Below, in pieces: positions 20,433 to 29,761 of a stretch of DNA of 64,000 nucleotides. Origin of the DNA: Chrysophaeum taylorii (Eukaryota > Sar > Pelagophyceae > Pelagomonadales > Pelagomonadaceae). Location of the stretch: contig JAQMWT010000319.1 in NCBI GenBank assembly GCA_029834535.1, positions 1-64,000 of the forward strand. The letters run 5' to 3'. Under the pieces are notes generated by a model that was not told where the DNA came from, did no database searches, and saw nothing but the letters and a program-made list of their open reading frames with translations. Position numbers and translations under genes: made by a program. How positions within the stretch are numbered: the first letter of the stretch is position 1; each line of letters begins with the position of its first letter.

Positions 20433-21185
20433 TTACTTCGTCTCATTTCGCGTCTCGTCGTCGTCGTCGTCGTTGTCGTCTCGCGGCGCTTCAGGAGTCG
20501 CGAGCCGAGGAGGAGAACGAGGATCGTCGAGTGCTCGGTCGGGGAAGATATCGGCGTACCAGGCGTCGAAGACGTCGTCGTCCCCAGACCGGAAGCTTGC
20601 CTCCCACATGGCGCGCCACGTGTCTTTGTGCTGGCTGGATCCGGGTCGCACCGGGAGCGGGGTGGCCGAGCGCGGTCTCGGTCGGACCGGGGTCGGGTTC
20701 TTGAGTCGGGGCAAGGTGCTCCGGTGCTTGCGCTTGGAATTCCAGGTTCGGCGCCAGGTGGGGGTCGGCTCGGCTTTGGGCTTTGCAGGCCTGGTGGATC
20801 TGAGGCGGTCGTACGCGAGGGCGACGAGAACGAGCGACTGGACGGCCGCGAGAGCGGCCCACCCGCTCGTCGAGTTGGCTGCCGGCGTTTGCGTCACGGT
20901 GGGGTCGTCGCACTGCGCTTCCTTCACACACTCCTCTTCGCCGCTGGTTTCGCAGAGGCTGGTCATGGCGTCGACGAGGACGGTGACGATGCAGTCGGTG
21001 TCCCCAGCCTCACACCCGGCGCCAGTCATTTGCGGGTTTTGCCCGAGCCACGCCTGCGCCTTCTCGTCGAAGGCGTCTCGCGGCTCAAACTCGAGCGGCA
21101 CGACCTCGCCGTCGTACGTGACGTCCAACACCAGCGCGGACGTCGTCAACGTCGCGAGGGTGGCGATTGCCATTAGAGAGTGCAT
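20433..21185 (-). CDS. Predicted secreted or single-pass membrane protein, unknown
   Basis: The protein has 250 residues. MHSLMAIATLATLTTSALVLDV is a clear signal peptide. The lumenal part (~22-110) has six Cys including CETSGEEECVKEAQC. A membrane helix at ~110-130 (ALAAVQSLVLVALAYD) is followed by a basic, Pro-rich tail and then WEASFRSGDDDVFDAWYADIF and an Asp run near the end. No family is recognised. It converges on the MFS gene, with stop codons 18 bp apart. Confidence 0.65.
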   Translation of the reverse strand: MHSLMAIATLATLTTSALVLDVTYDGEVVPLEFEPRDAFDEKAQAWLGQNPQMTGAGCEAGDTDCIVTVLVDAMTSLCETSGEEECVKEAQCDDPTVTQTPAANSTSGWAALAAVQSLVLVALAYDRLRSTRPAKPKAEPTPTWRRTWNSKRKHRSTLPRLKNPTPVRPRPRSATPLPVRPGSSQHKDTWRAMWEASFRSGDDDVFDAWYADIFPDRALDDPRSPPRLATPEAPRDDNDDDDDETRNETK

Positions 21186-21270
21186 GATCGTACATGCTTT
21201 ATAGGGTTAGAGTTACGACGCATAAGGGGGGACTTCGCCGCCGGGAGGATTCGATTGAAGTCGATTAAAG

Positions 21271-21790
21271 ATGAGTTCCTTTCCGGGACCGACAATCGCG
21301 GCCGAGGAGCTCGTTGTGTTCAACGGGCATAGATTCCCCAGGGTCCGAGGCGCCGTGTCGCGAATCACGTGCGTTTTGGCGCAGGCTCATGGGGTACTAC
21401 TTTGGCGGGATCTACACGAAGTTTCCCGACTTTATTGGCGTCGAGGAAGCCGCCGAGGTGCTGTGCTGCCGGTTTTCGGCCAAAGCCCTGAAGGACTTCA
21501 AGCCCGAGGGCCCCGAGTACATCACGTTGCAACAAACGAATTACACCGTCGTTCACCCGACGACGATCATCAAGGCGGCGTCCCAGGACTTTTGCTGCTA
21601 CAGCGCGGTCGGGGTGCCGCGGGACGAGGCGGTCCCGAAGGTGTGCGCCCTGTGCTTCGTGGTGTTGTGGCCCAAGGTCGCCGTGTGCAAGCGGCTGAGC
21701 GAGATCTCGTACGAGGCCGTCCCGGGTGGTGGTGGTGGTGGGGGCGCCGAAGTGCCCCTCGCCACCGTCGTCACCCAGCCCGGCAAGTAA
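21271..21790 (+). CDS. Small Cys-containing protein, unknown, probably one intron
   Basis: ATG 21271 begins MSSFPGPTIAAEELVV in one frame. The rest (LMGYYFGGIYTKFPDF, EEAAEVLCCRFSAKAL, KVCALCFVVLWPKV) is in another. A GT-AG intron at 21318-21384 (67 nt) would join them in frame and gives about 150 residues ending in a Gly run and PGK at 21790; the donor GTTCAA is weak. Hydrophobic Cys-rich stretches suggest membrane association. No family is recognised. Confidence 0.45.
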
Positions 21791-22070
21791 AATTATAGTA
21801 CAAAATACCCCCCCCCCCGGTGCTTTATTTCTTCTTCCTTTCTTTCATTCTTTCTTTCTTTTCGGTGGTGGTAGTTTTTGCTCTTCGTGTTGGGGCCAAT
21901 CCAGGAAAATGCCGGTGGATCCCGCGGCTTAAAACGGTCGTCCTTTTGAACTAATTATACTTGTACAAAGAGGCCGGCCGGCCGCGAAGGCGTCAGTAGT
22001 CGTCGAAGGTGTTGTTGTCCGTCGAGTTCCGGTTCTTCGAAGAAAGAAGAAGAGGCTTCGGCCGCCGGCG

Positions 22071-24416
22071 ATGGTGTCGAGGCGCGAGGTGCAGGAGGCG
22101 ATCCGTTTCGGGCGGCGCGAGCGTGCGAATCCCGGTCGGCTCGGCGAGAAACGGTGGCGGTATTCGCACAAGGGAAGCGCCTTCGTGATCGACCAGCAGC
22201 AGCGGCTCGTGACGTGGTGGCGTTGCGAGGACACGGAGGATGAGTTGCCGGCGAACGTGACGCAGGTGGCGGGGCCGGGGGTCGCCGTTGTCCTGGTGGT
22301 GGACGCGTCGTCGGGGTCTCACCGCGCGAACGATCCGCGCGGAACTACTACTACTACTACTACTACTACTTCGAGCCGTCTGGCGGTCGCGTACGAGTGC
22401 ATCGCCCGCGAGTTCGTCGGCGTGGCCGCCGCCGAGGTGAGCGGCGCGAGCGCGACCGTGACGCTGATAGAGATGAGCGACCGCGCGACCGTGGTGGCGC
22501 GCGACGCCCCGCTCGACGCGAGCTTTTGCGACTTCTTGCGGAAGCGCGCCGAGGATCCACCGCAGGCGCGGGCGCGCGGGCGGTACCTGCCCGCGCTCGA
22601 CGCGGCCGTCGAAACCCTAGCGAGCCATGCGGCCACCAAAGACCAATTCTTCTTGTTGTTCCTGAGCGACGGCGCTCCGAGCGACCACAAGTCGCTGAGT
22701 TGTCTCGACCACGGCGTCCAGGTCTGGCAGTCGGCGTGCCGGTGCGCGCGGCGCCGGCGCGCCTCGAACCGGGACGTTTTGCAGACGTGTCCGACCTCGG
22801 CCACCTGCCGGCGACTCCTCCACGATCTGGTGAGGGGGGAGTGCGCGCGTCGCGTCGCGTACCTCGGCGACGTGCTCGGGCGCGATCGATTTTTCGTGGC
22901 GACGATTGGCATTGGATCTCGCGACGAGGACTACGCCGTCCTGCGCGACATGGCGCGCGCGATTCCGCGAAACTCGTTCCAAACCCTCGTGGGGCTTCCG
23001 AGCCTGCGGACAGCCCTCGCCGACCTCACCGCCTCGTTCGCCGAATCCCTCCGCGCGGCGCGCGCTCCGCGACCTATTCCCGCGCACCCGTCGCCCCGAT
23101 CGAGCGGCGAAAAACTCGGGGACCTTCTCCTGAAGGAGACGGACTTCGACGTCTACGAGAGACCCGTGAGGCGGAGGTGGTGCTGCGAACGCCAGGGCTT
23201 CGTCGAGATTCCCGCGTCTTCCAAGGAAGCGACGGGAATCGCTCGCGCCAAGACGTGGTTTTCGAGGGGCTCGGAAAGGTACGTTTTCCACGCGACAGAG
23301 GTCGAGACCTTCCAGGCCCTCGGCCGCGCCTCGCTCTGTCGTCGCTACGTCAAGCCCGTCGGACCAAAGCTCGTCGCCAAGCAACCAATGTTCGACGATT
23401 TCCGCCCCGATTACCACTCGACGCTTTGTCGCGTCCACGCGCGGGCGTCCGCCCTCGCCGACGACTTCAACCGCCTCGTCGACGGACCCGCCGCCATGAC
23501 CGTCTCGTACCTCCAGCCCACGCTCTTCCAGGCCTCGACCTGGCTCACCTTTGTCGTCGAGCCCGAGCTCGAGGGAAAATTCACCAAGTGGAACGACAAT
23601 TCTGGTCGCGTCCGAGAGTCGCCGTTGCCTCGAAACGACGACGGCGGCGGCCTTAAGGAATTTTCTTCGGAAAACGTCGACGACGTCCCGCAGGCCTTCT
23701 CGCACTTCACGCACCACGCCACCAACGGCCAGCTCCTCGTCTGCGACGTCCAGGGCGTCTGGAATCAAGTCGATGGCTTCGCGCTCACCGACCCCGCGAT
23801 ACACTCGCGAGGACCCCAAGGTCGCCGCAACGGCCCGACAGACGCGGGCGATTCCGGCATAGCGCGTTTCTTCAAAACACACCGCTGCAATGCCCTCTGC
23901 CGCCACCTCGGCCTCGCCCCTCCCCTCCCGGCTGAACCGCCCCCCGACGAACACCCCTTCTTCCTCCCCCAGACCACCACCGCCGCCGCCGCCACCAAGA
24001 TGTGGGAATGGGACCCCCCCAAGCCCCTCGACGACCTCACCGCCAAGCTCGACGCCGAGCGCGCCGCCCGACAGGTCCTCGAGGCAGAGCACGAAAGCCT
24101 CCGCCGCGAGAACCACCACCTCAAGACTAAATTGCAGGCCGTCGCCGAGAAACAAGGGGGCGTGTGGACACCTCCCAAGTTCAGACTCCTCGCCGACGAA
24201 AACGACCCCCCGCCCGGGACACCCAACGACGCCGACGACCTGGTTTCCGCTCGCCACCTCCTCGGCCCCCTCGACCACTTCCGCGTCTCCGACAATTTTG
24301 ACCCCCTCGGCTTGCGTGACAAAAACAAAAACAACAACAACAACAACAACAGCGACGCTCGCCCGCCCCTCCTCCTCCATGGCGCCGCGTCCTCTGACGC
24401 CTACGCCTATCGTTGA
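22071..24416 (+). CDS. vWFA-domain alpha-kinase
   Basis: The protein has 781 residues. Residues ~70-330 form a von Willebrand factor A-like domain: VVLVVDASSGS at the metal-site strand and LLFLSDGAPSD for the DG motif. Residues ~410-640 form an atypical alpha-kinase domain of the MHCK/eEF2K type: SERYVFHATEVETFQ, an invariant-Lys region ending in KLVAK, FSHFTHHATNGQLLVCDVQGVW, LTDPAIHS, and the Gly-rich and zinc-binding end DAGDSGIARFFKTHRCNALCRHLGL. Only the two-part architecture is certain; Dictyostelium VwkA, which acts on myosin II and the contractile vacuole, shares it. A Leu/Glu helical segment (~670-705) and an Asn run end the protein. A (ACT)n microsatellite at ~22344-22370 encodes a Thr run. 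Confidence 0.88.
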   Translation: MVSRREVQEAIRFGRRERANPGRLGEKRWRYSHKGSAFVIDQQQRLVTWWRCEDTEDELPANVTQVAGPGVAVVLVVDASSGSHRANDPRGTTTTTTTTTSSRLAVAYECIAREFVGVAAAEVSGASATVTLIEMSDRATVVARDAPLDASFCDFLRKRAEDPPQARARGRYLPALDAAVETLASHAATKDQFFLLFLSDGAPSDHKSLSCLDHGVQVWQSACRCARRRRASNRDVLQTCPTSATCRRLLHDLVRGECARRVAYLGDVLGRDRFFVATIGIGSRDEDYAVLRDMARAIPRNSFQTLVGLPSLRTALADLTASFAESLRAARAPRPIPAHPSPRSSGEKLGDLLLKETDFDVYERPVRRRWCCERQGFVEIPASSKEATGIARAKTWFSRGSERYVFHATEVETFQALGRASLCRRYVKPVGPKLVAKQPMFDDFRPDYHSTLCRVHARASALADDFNRLVDGPAAMTVSYLQPTLFQASTWLTFVVEPELEGKFTKWNDNSGRVRESPLPRNDDGGGLKEFSSENVDDVPQAFSHFTHHATNGQLLVCDVQGVWNQVDGFALTDPAIHSRGPQGRRNGPTDAGDSGIARFFKTHRCNALCRHLGLAPPLPAEPPPDEHPFFLPQTTTAAAATKMWEWDPPKPLDDLTAKLDAERAARQVLEAEHESLRRENHHLKTKLQAVAEKQGGVWTPPKFRLLADENDPPPGTPNDADDLVSARHLLGPLDHFRVSDNFDPLGLRDKNKNNNNNNNSDARPPLLLHGAASSDAYAYR

Positions 24417-24711
24417 GAACTACTACGTCCGCCACGATGAGAGATGAAATGAAAATCCCTTCCCCCCTTTTTGCTTTCCTGCTGCTCTGCTTGCATTGAA
24501 TCGATATCACACGCCTGCTTCATTCATTCTGCCATTCATTCATTCATTCATTTATATCACGCCGTCGCCCTCGACATGAACGCACGGACGGACGGATGGA
24601 CATGAACCCCTTCTTTTTCCACGTACAAGGGTCCTCTGAGAGCGCGCGGTGTTATACTCCACAACGCTACACCTACTCCCCGGTAAGTCAATTAAATGAA
24701 CATCGGGCGTA
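24417..24711 (+). other. Intergenic region with CATT microsatellite
   Basis: It lies between the convergent alpha-kinase and ISY1 genes. (ATTC)n runs at about 24517-24552 are the only structure seen; no gene is visible. Confidence 0.6.
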
Positions 24712-25812
24712 TCACGACGGACCCCCCGGTGCTGGGCCCGAAACATCGTCATCTCCTTGTCTCTGTTGCTCTTCTGTTTCTCTCGTCGGTTCTTCTTGGC
24801 GTTGCTCCTCCTGATGTTGTTGTTGTTGTTGTTGTTGTTCTTCTTCTTCTCGTGGTGCTGGGCCCGAAACACCATCACCACCTTGTCTTTGTTGCTGTTC
24901 TTTCGCAGGTCCTTCTTCTTGGCGTTGGTCTTCCTGTTGTTGTTCTCGTTGTTCTTCCAAATTGTTGTGTTGGTCGTCGTCGCGGGCCGAGTCATCCAGG
25001 AAGGCGAGGAGATCGCGCTTTCTTGAGGTGAGGAGCCGGGCGGAAGCTTCGGAGGCCGCCTGCTTGGTGACTGCATGCTGGCCTTGAAATGCGAGTCGCG
25101 TGGACTCGGTAAGACGGTCGACGTGCGCGAGCATTGCCGCGTGCTCGTCTGGATCGTCGTCGGAGTCGGGTCCTTCGAGCGGCGGCTCCCCCTGCGCGCG
25201 GCGTCTCTCGTTCTCCTTGTCGCGGCGACGCTTCGATACTTCGAGAGCCTCCGCCGCGAGCTTGGCGCGCCTCTCCCGCTCCTCGTTCCGCTCGAGCTCG
25301 GCCAACTCCGGGTGGAACTCGACGTCCCGGAAGCCGTAATAGTCTGGCGTGATGCGCTTGTACATCTCCGCCCGAGTGCGGCGCCGCTTGGCGGCGGGTG
25401 CGGTCTCGAAGAGCTCCTTGACCCCCGGCAGATTTCGCGCGGCCCCAAAGTACCGGTACCCCCCGCCGCCCGGCGCGGCCTCGCCCTCGGGGGCGCGCTC
25501 CATCGCGTTGTAGTCGGGGCCCCCGAGCTGCCGGATGCGGGCTTGCCATTGGGTTCGCTCGCGCAGGAGCTTGTTGATCTGGTCATTGAGGTCACGGATC
25601 TTGTGTTCGCCAAGCCCGGCATTCTGGATCTGAGATACCTTGCGAGATATCGTTCTCACGATGTCCAACCGCCACTTCTCGGCCTCCCCGAGGCTCGTGC
25701 AGTCGGCCGCGGAGTACGGACGCCGCTCGGCGACTCGTCCCCCCGTGAACTCCTTCTTCATCGTCACCCATTTGTTCAGCATCAGCTGCGACTTCTCCTC
25801 GTTGCGCGCCAT
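24712..25812 (-). CDS. ISY1: Pre-mRNA-splicing factor ISY1 with extended Glu/Gln tail
   Basis: ATG 25812 gives MARNEEKSQLMLNKWVTMKK, the canonical ISY1 start. The conserved core follows: VAERRPYSAADCTSLGEAEKWR, SQIQNAGLGEHKIRDLNDQINKLLRE and RQLGGPDY. ISY1 is a component of the Prp19-related/NTC spliceosomal complex and works in the nucleus. Residues ~140-270 hold the family's second conserved part (RRTRAEMYKRITPDYYGFRD) and a charged helix. From ~285 to 366 the protein is a low-complexity tail with a ~40-residue unit repeated once (EEQRQEE ... VSGPAP), encoded by CTT/GTT-rich DNA. The tail is absent from typical ISY1 and probably expanded by replication slippage. Confidence 0.93.
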   Translation of the reverse strand: MARNEEKSQLMLNKWVTMKKEFTGGRVAERRPYSAADCTSLGEAEKWRLDIVRTISRKVSQIQNAGLGEHKIRDLNDQINKLLRERTQWQARIRQLGGPDYNAMERAPEGEAAPGGGGYRYFGAARNLPGVKELFETAPAAKRRRTRAEMYKRITPDYYGFRDVEFHPELAELERNEERERRAKLAAEALEVSKRRRDKENERRRAQGEPPLEGPDSDDDPDEHAAMLAHVDRLTESTRLAFQGQHAVTKQAASEASARLLTSRKRDLLAFLDDSARDDDQHNNLEEQREQQQEDQRQEEGPAKEQQQRQGGDGVSGPAPREEEEQQQQQQQHQEEQRQEEPTRETEEQQRQGDDDVSGPAPGGPS

Positions 25813-25886
25813 CGTGTATCGCGACTATCTATCCAAAACAATAACCCTAAATCATATTATTTACCACGCAGAAGGTACTGGTATTA

Positions 25887-26810
25887 TTAATGAATGTGCC
25901 TGAATGTGGCGCGGTAGCGCTGGAGGAGGAGATCCTCGGCCAGGGCAGACTCGTAGCGCGGAGGATGATCCTCGTCGCAGCACGTCGGGAGGCACTCGAC
26001 GCGAACGCCAATGTCGGGGTTGAAGAAGAGCGGGAGCGAGTACCGGTGACTTGTGGGGTTCGCTCGGACGCGGTGGAGGGTCGAGGCGAAGCGGCCATTG
26101 GTCCATCGATGCATCATATCGCCGATGTTCACCACAAAGGCGTCGCGGGCCGGAGGCACGGGGACCCAGTCGTCTCCGAGTTTGACCTCGAGGCCGCCGA
26201 CGCCGTCTTGGTACAAAATCGTGCAGCAGCCGTAGTCGGTGTGGGCCCCCGACCCGAGGCCCACGCTGGGAGGGTAGTGCAGCAACCGTAGCGTCGCGAG
26301 CGGACGCTTGGTTCTGTCGACGAAGAACTCGGCGGGCACGTCGAGCGCGATCGCGAACGCGGTCATGAGCCGCGCCGCGACGCCCAGGACCGCGCGCTGG
26401 TACGCCATCACAGGGTCCCGAAACTCGGGCGATGGCCACTGGTTGTCGTCGACGAGGGGGCTCTGCTTCTCCAACGCCTCGACGTCGCAGCCGCAGTCGA
26501 ACCCCTCCTTCCAGTCCCCCTTCGTTGGGGTCCCTACGCCGTCGATCTTGTCGTCCAGGTCCTCCTCGCCCAGACCAAAGTACCCGCGGATGCCGCTCGC
26601 CGATTTTTTCATGGCGACGCGTCGCTTGGCCTCGACCGGCTGCGCGAAAAACTCGCGCATCGCCGAGAGCGCCGCCTCGATCGTCGCGGTGGCGACGCCG
26701 TGGTTCACGAGATACAGAAAACCGACGTTCCGGCACGCGGCCCCTATCTCGCGGGCGAGGCTCTCCATCGGCGCGGACAAATCCACCCGCGGCACACTCG
26801 TCGTCGACAT
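25887..26810 (-). CDS. 2-oxoglutarate/Fe(II)-dependent dioxygenase, isopenicillin-N-synthase-like
   Basis: The protein has 307 residues with the DIOX_N and 2OG-FeII_Oxy layout of the IPNS/GA-oxidase superfamily. VGFLYLVNHGV lies near residue 30. The iron triad is HTD in SGAHTDYGC (~188-190) and His in STLHRV (~248), and the 2OG-binding Arg and Ser are in HRYSLP (~257). Length is normal. The substrate cannot be predicted: fungal, plant and algal members oxidise small molecules of many kinds. The start gives MSTTSVPRVDLS. It lies 74 bp upstream of ISY1's ATG on the same strand and 92 bp downstream of the RND-protein stop. Confidence 0.88.
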   Translation of the reverse strand: MSTTSVPRVDLSAPMESLAREIGAACRNVGFLYLVNHGVATATIEAALSAMREFFAQPVEAKRRVAMKKSASGIRGYFGLGEEDLDDKIDGVGTPTKGDWKEGFDCGCDVEALEKQSPLVDDNQWPSPEFRDPVMAYQRAVLGVAARLMTAFAIALDVPAEFFVDRTKRPLATLRLLHYPPSVGLGSGAHTDYGCCTILYQDGVGGLEVKLGDDWVPVPPARDAFVVNIGDMMHRWTNGRFASTLHRVRANPTSHRYSLPLFFNPDIGVRVECLPTCCDEDHPPRYESALAEDLLLQRYRATFRHIH

Positions 26811-26902
26811 CCAACTCCAAGATTCTTATCGGTCTCTTCCTCCGATTATTTATGTATGGGTATGGGTATTGGGTATTTTCACACACATGGTTGCCACAAA
26901 AC

Positions 26903-29710
26903 TTAGACGTCGTCGGTCCTGCAGAGCTCGAGGACGCGGAGGCGGGAAGCCGCGGCCGCGTCGTCGTCGTCGTCGTCGTCGTCGTTTTCTTCGAGGAGCA
27001 CGTAGGAGGGGTCCGGGTGCGTCTTGGGGAAACGGCGGTGGGAGAAGGACGCCGCAGGGAGGGTGTCGTCGCCGGGCTGGGGCGTCGTCCGGGTGGGCGA
27101 CCCACCACTAGTAAAGGTGTGGAGGATCCCGGGGACGACGACGATGCCCATGAAGAGGCCGAGGCCGATGATCAGAGCGCAGATCGTGCAGAAGAGACGG
27201 ATGACGTAGCTCGTGGAGGCGGCCATGGGCGAGATCGCGAGGAGCGTACTTCCCGCGCCTTTGGAAACCGGCGAAAACATTCTCGCGAGGGCGTCGACGG
27301 CAGGGTCTCGGTGATCCTCCGAGTGGAGGAAGGCGTGCGTGACGTGGGCGCTGAAATCGACCGACAACCCGATAGCCAGCGTCAAAATGACCGCGGTGAC
27401 CATGTTCACGTACTCGCCGATCCAGTACAGAGCCCCGAGGAGGATGACGTCGATGAGACCGACGACCAAAAGCATGAGGGCTGCTGCCCAGAGGCGGCCC
27501 AGGAGGGCGAGACAGCAGAGGGCGACGGCGGCGGCGCAGAGGCCGACCGACTTGCGGACCGAGTCCCACGTCAGCGAGAGGGCCTCTAACGTCGGGGACC
27601 TCGCCACAAACATGTTGAGGCGGCGCGCCCCTTTGACGCTGTCGAGCTTGCGCTGCGCCTCGTCGAGGCGGGTGATCAACGTCGCCTTATCCTCGACCTT
27701 GCGCCAGCTGAACTCGATCCTGGTCGCGCACAGGCCGTAGTCGTCGCGCGCGAGGCGCTCCAAGATAAGCGTCGCGTTTGCTGCGGTGTACTTGTTTGTG
27801 GTGGGGAGCGCCGTGTTCCCGCACGGCCCCGAAGATGATGATGATGACGAAGAGGCGAATTTTGTAGATTCGTTGAAGGCCCGGAACGCGAGGCGGTCGG
27901 CGTAGTGTTTTCGTTCGAGGGCGTAGAGCGACGTCTGAAAGTCGAATTCGCGGCGGTCGGACCACGCGGCGGGGTCGTCCGCGACAAAGTCGTCAAAGCC
28001 GTCGTCAAGCCAGAACTTGGCCTTTTCGTTCCACGAGAGGCCCCGGAGTTTGTCTACGGCTCGCCGATAGTCGTCGATGTTGTCGAAGAGCGTCTGCGAG
28101 TCGTGTTTCGAGTAAACGCGCACGAACATGGCGTTGGACGAGACGAAGTACTTGTCCTCGACGTCGCTCGCCTTGCGCGCCATCGAGCCCGAGGGGGCGA
28201 GCCACTTGGACTCGTACTCCATCTCGAGCCGCGACGAGCCCGCGACGCCGAGCGCGAAGAGCGCGATCGTCGTCGCCGCCGCCGCGAGCCTCGCCGGCCG
28301 CGACAAGATTGCGCGCGCGATCGCCCGCGACCACGTCCTTTCCTCTCCGGGGCGGTCGTCGGGGAGTTCGGTTTGAAGAATCCTCGCGGCGCGTTGGCGG
28401 TGGTCGATTCGGCGACGAAGCTCGATCGCGACGCACGAAAGGAAGAACGTGACTTGGAAAAAGAAGTCCATCAAGACGGACAACGCCGCGACCGCGCAAA
28501 ACGACTGTATCGCGGGGATCCGGCTCACGAGCGCGCAGGCCGCGAAGGCGGCCGCGTCGGTGGCTGACGTGACGAGGACCGAGGCGCCCGCGTTTCGCAT
28601 CGCCTTGGCGAGGACGTCGTCGACGTCGGCGACGTCGCCCCGCGTCGCGAGCTCCGCCTCGACGGCCGCGACGATGACGAAAGCGTCGTCGACGCCCAGG
28701 CCGAGCACCATGAACAACACGGCGCCCATCAAGTTGTGGAAGTAACCGCCGCACATCATCCAGAGGCCAAAGGTGGTCACCAGCGAGACGACGACCGAGG
28801 CCATGGCGGCCGGGCCGAGGCGCCAGCCGCCCCGGACGGCGAAGCACGCCGTCGCGAAAGCGCACAGCAAGCCCACCGAGATCCCGACCAGCCCGAGATC
28901 GTGGGCGATCGCCCCCAGCACGGCGTCGCGATAGCTCGTGTGGTCGTGCAGATAGCAGTGGAGATAATCGTTGGGCGACGCCTCGGCCACCGCTTCGTCG
29001 GCGGCCCTCAGGAATTTGTCGCGACAGTCGCCGCGGACCCAGAACTTGACTTGGAACGCGTCCGCCGAGACCACTTCCTCCTCCTCCTCAGACACCTCGT
29101 ACTTTCCGAGGAGATGGCCGAGACTCTGGCGCTCCGCGGAGAGGTGACCCTCCTTGTCGACAGAGGTAAGCCCGTAAGGGTTGGACGGCTGGCGGTAGAG
29201 CGTGCGGCGCCAGTCGTTGTCTCGCTCCAACGCCTCCTTCGATTTGTTCCAATAGCCGTACGGACTCATCTCCATAGGATTTCCAAACCCGTTAAGTTTT
29301 GCCTGGGAGAGCAACGACGACGAGCCGCCGCCGCCGCCGCCGCCGCCGCGCGAGCTCCAGACGACGTCGATCATCTCGAAAAGCGAGGCGAGGCTCTCCT
29401 TGGACCTCAGCACATTCTTGTGCGAGGTCGCCGAGACGCAGAACATCGACAACGACTTGGCGCCCTGATCCTCCGACAACGCGTACGTCTTGGAAACCCA
29501 CTCGGCCTGCTTGACCGATGTGGCATGTCGAGGGAGGTAGAGGTCATCTTCGTCGGATTCGATCGAGGTCCACCGCAACCCCACCGACGACGCGAAGCAC
29601 ACAACCAAGCTCAAGCACAGTACGCGGATCGGGTACTTGGCGACGCCGCGGCTCAGGCCCTCGAACCCGTCCCCGATCTTCTTGTCGACGTGCTGTAGGA
29701 AGGAGGCCAT
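26903..29710 (-). CDS. Patched/NPC1-type RND membrane protein with sterol-sensing domain
   Basis: The protein has 935 residues. MASFLQHVDKKIGDGFEGLSRGVAKYP leads into the first membrane helix, then a large lumenal loop (~50-290), a first membrane block containing the sterol-sensing-type helices with GLGVDDAFVIVAAVE, a second large loop, and a second block with GLSVDFSAHVTHAFLHS. These paired motifs, with acidic residues in the helices, are the hallmark of the Patched, Dispatched and NPC1 group of RND transporters. Substrates in the family are sterols or lipids; here the cargo is unknown. The C-terminal tail has an Asp run from a (GTC)n microsatellite. ATG 29710 was chosen because the open frame further upstream is antisense to GPN2. 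It diverges from GPN2 with 51 bp between start codons. Confidence 0.88.
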   Translation of the reverse strand: MASFLQHVDKKIGDGFEGLSRGVAKYPIRVLCLSLVVCFASSVGLRWTSIESDEDDLYLPRHATSVKQAEWVSKTYALSEDQGAKSLSMFCVSATSHKNVLRSKESLASLFEMIDVVWSSRGGGGGGGGSSSLLSQAKLNGFGNPMEMSPYGYWNKSKEALERDNDWRRTLYRQPSNPYGLTSVDKEGHLSAERQSLGHLLGKYEVSEEEEEVVSADAFQVKFWVRGDCRDKFLRAADEAVAEASPNDYLHCYLHDHTSYRDAVLGAIAHDLGLVGISVGLLCAFATACFAVRGGWRLGPAAMASVVVSLVTTFGLWMMCGGYFHNLMGAVLFMVLGLGVDDAFVIVAAVEAELATRGDVADVDDVLAKAMRNAGASVLVTSATDAAAFAACALVSRIPAIQSFCAVAALSVLMDFFFQVTFFLSCVAIELRRRIDHRQRAARILQTELPDDRPGEERTWSRAIARAILSRPARLAAAATTIALFALGVAGSSRLEMEYESKWLAPSGSMARKASDVEDKYFVSSNAMFVRVYSKHDSQTLFDNIDDYRRAVDKLRGLSWNEKAKFWLDDGFDDFVADDPAAWSDRREFDFQTSLYALERKHYADRLAFRAFNESTKFASSSSSSSSGPCGNTALPTTNKYTAANATLILERLARDDYGLCATRIEFSWRKVEDKATLITRLDEAQRKLDSVKGARRLNMFVARSPTLEALSLTWDSVRKSVGLCAAAVALCCLALLGRLWAAALMLLVVGLIDVILLGALYWIGEYVNMVTAVILTLAIGLSVDFSAHVTHAFLHSEDHRDPAVDALARMFSPVSKGAGSTLLAISPMAASTSYVIRLFCTICALIIGLGLFMGIVVVPGILHTFTSGGSPTRTTPQPGDDTLPAASFSHRRFPKTHPDPSYVLLEENDDDDDDDDAAAASRLRVLELCRTDDV

Positions 29711-29761
29711 TTCTTCTTCCGTCCGTCCGAAACCCTTATTTATTACTACTACTACTACAAT
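29711..29761. promoter_or_regulatory. 51-bp divergent spacer between the RND gene and GPN2
   Basis: The two ATGs face away from each other across 51 bp containing CCGTCCGTCC, a TTATTTATT stretch and (ACT)5. Any promoter must be bidirectional or extend into coding sequence; no TATA box or named element is certain. Confidence 0.5.

Noticed and set aside
22617-24380. 587-residue minus-strand ORF
   Set aside because: It is antisense to the alpha-kinase, is Gly/Val-rich and has no domain.
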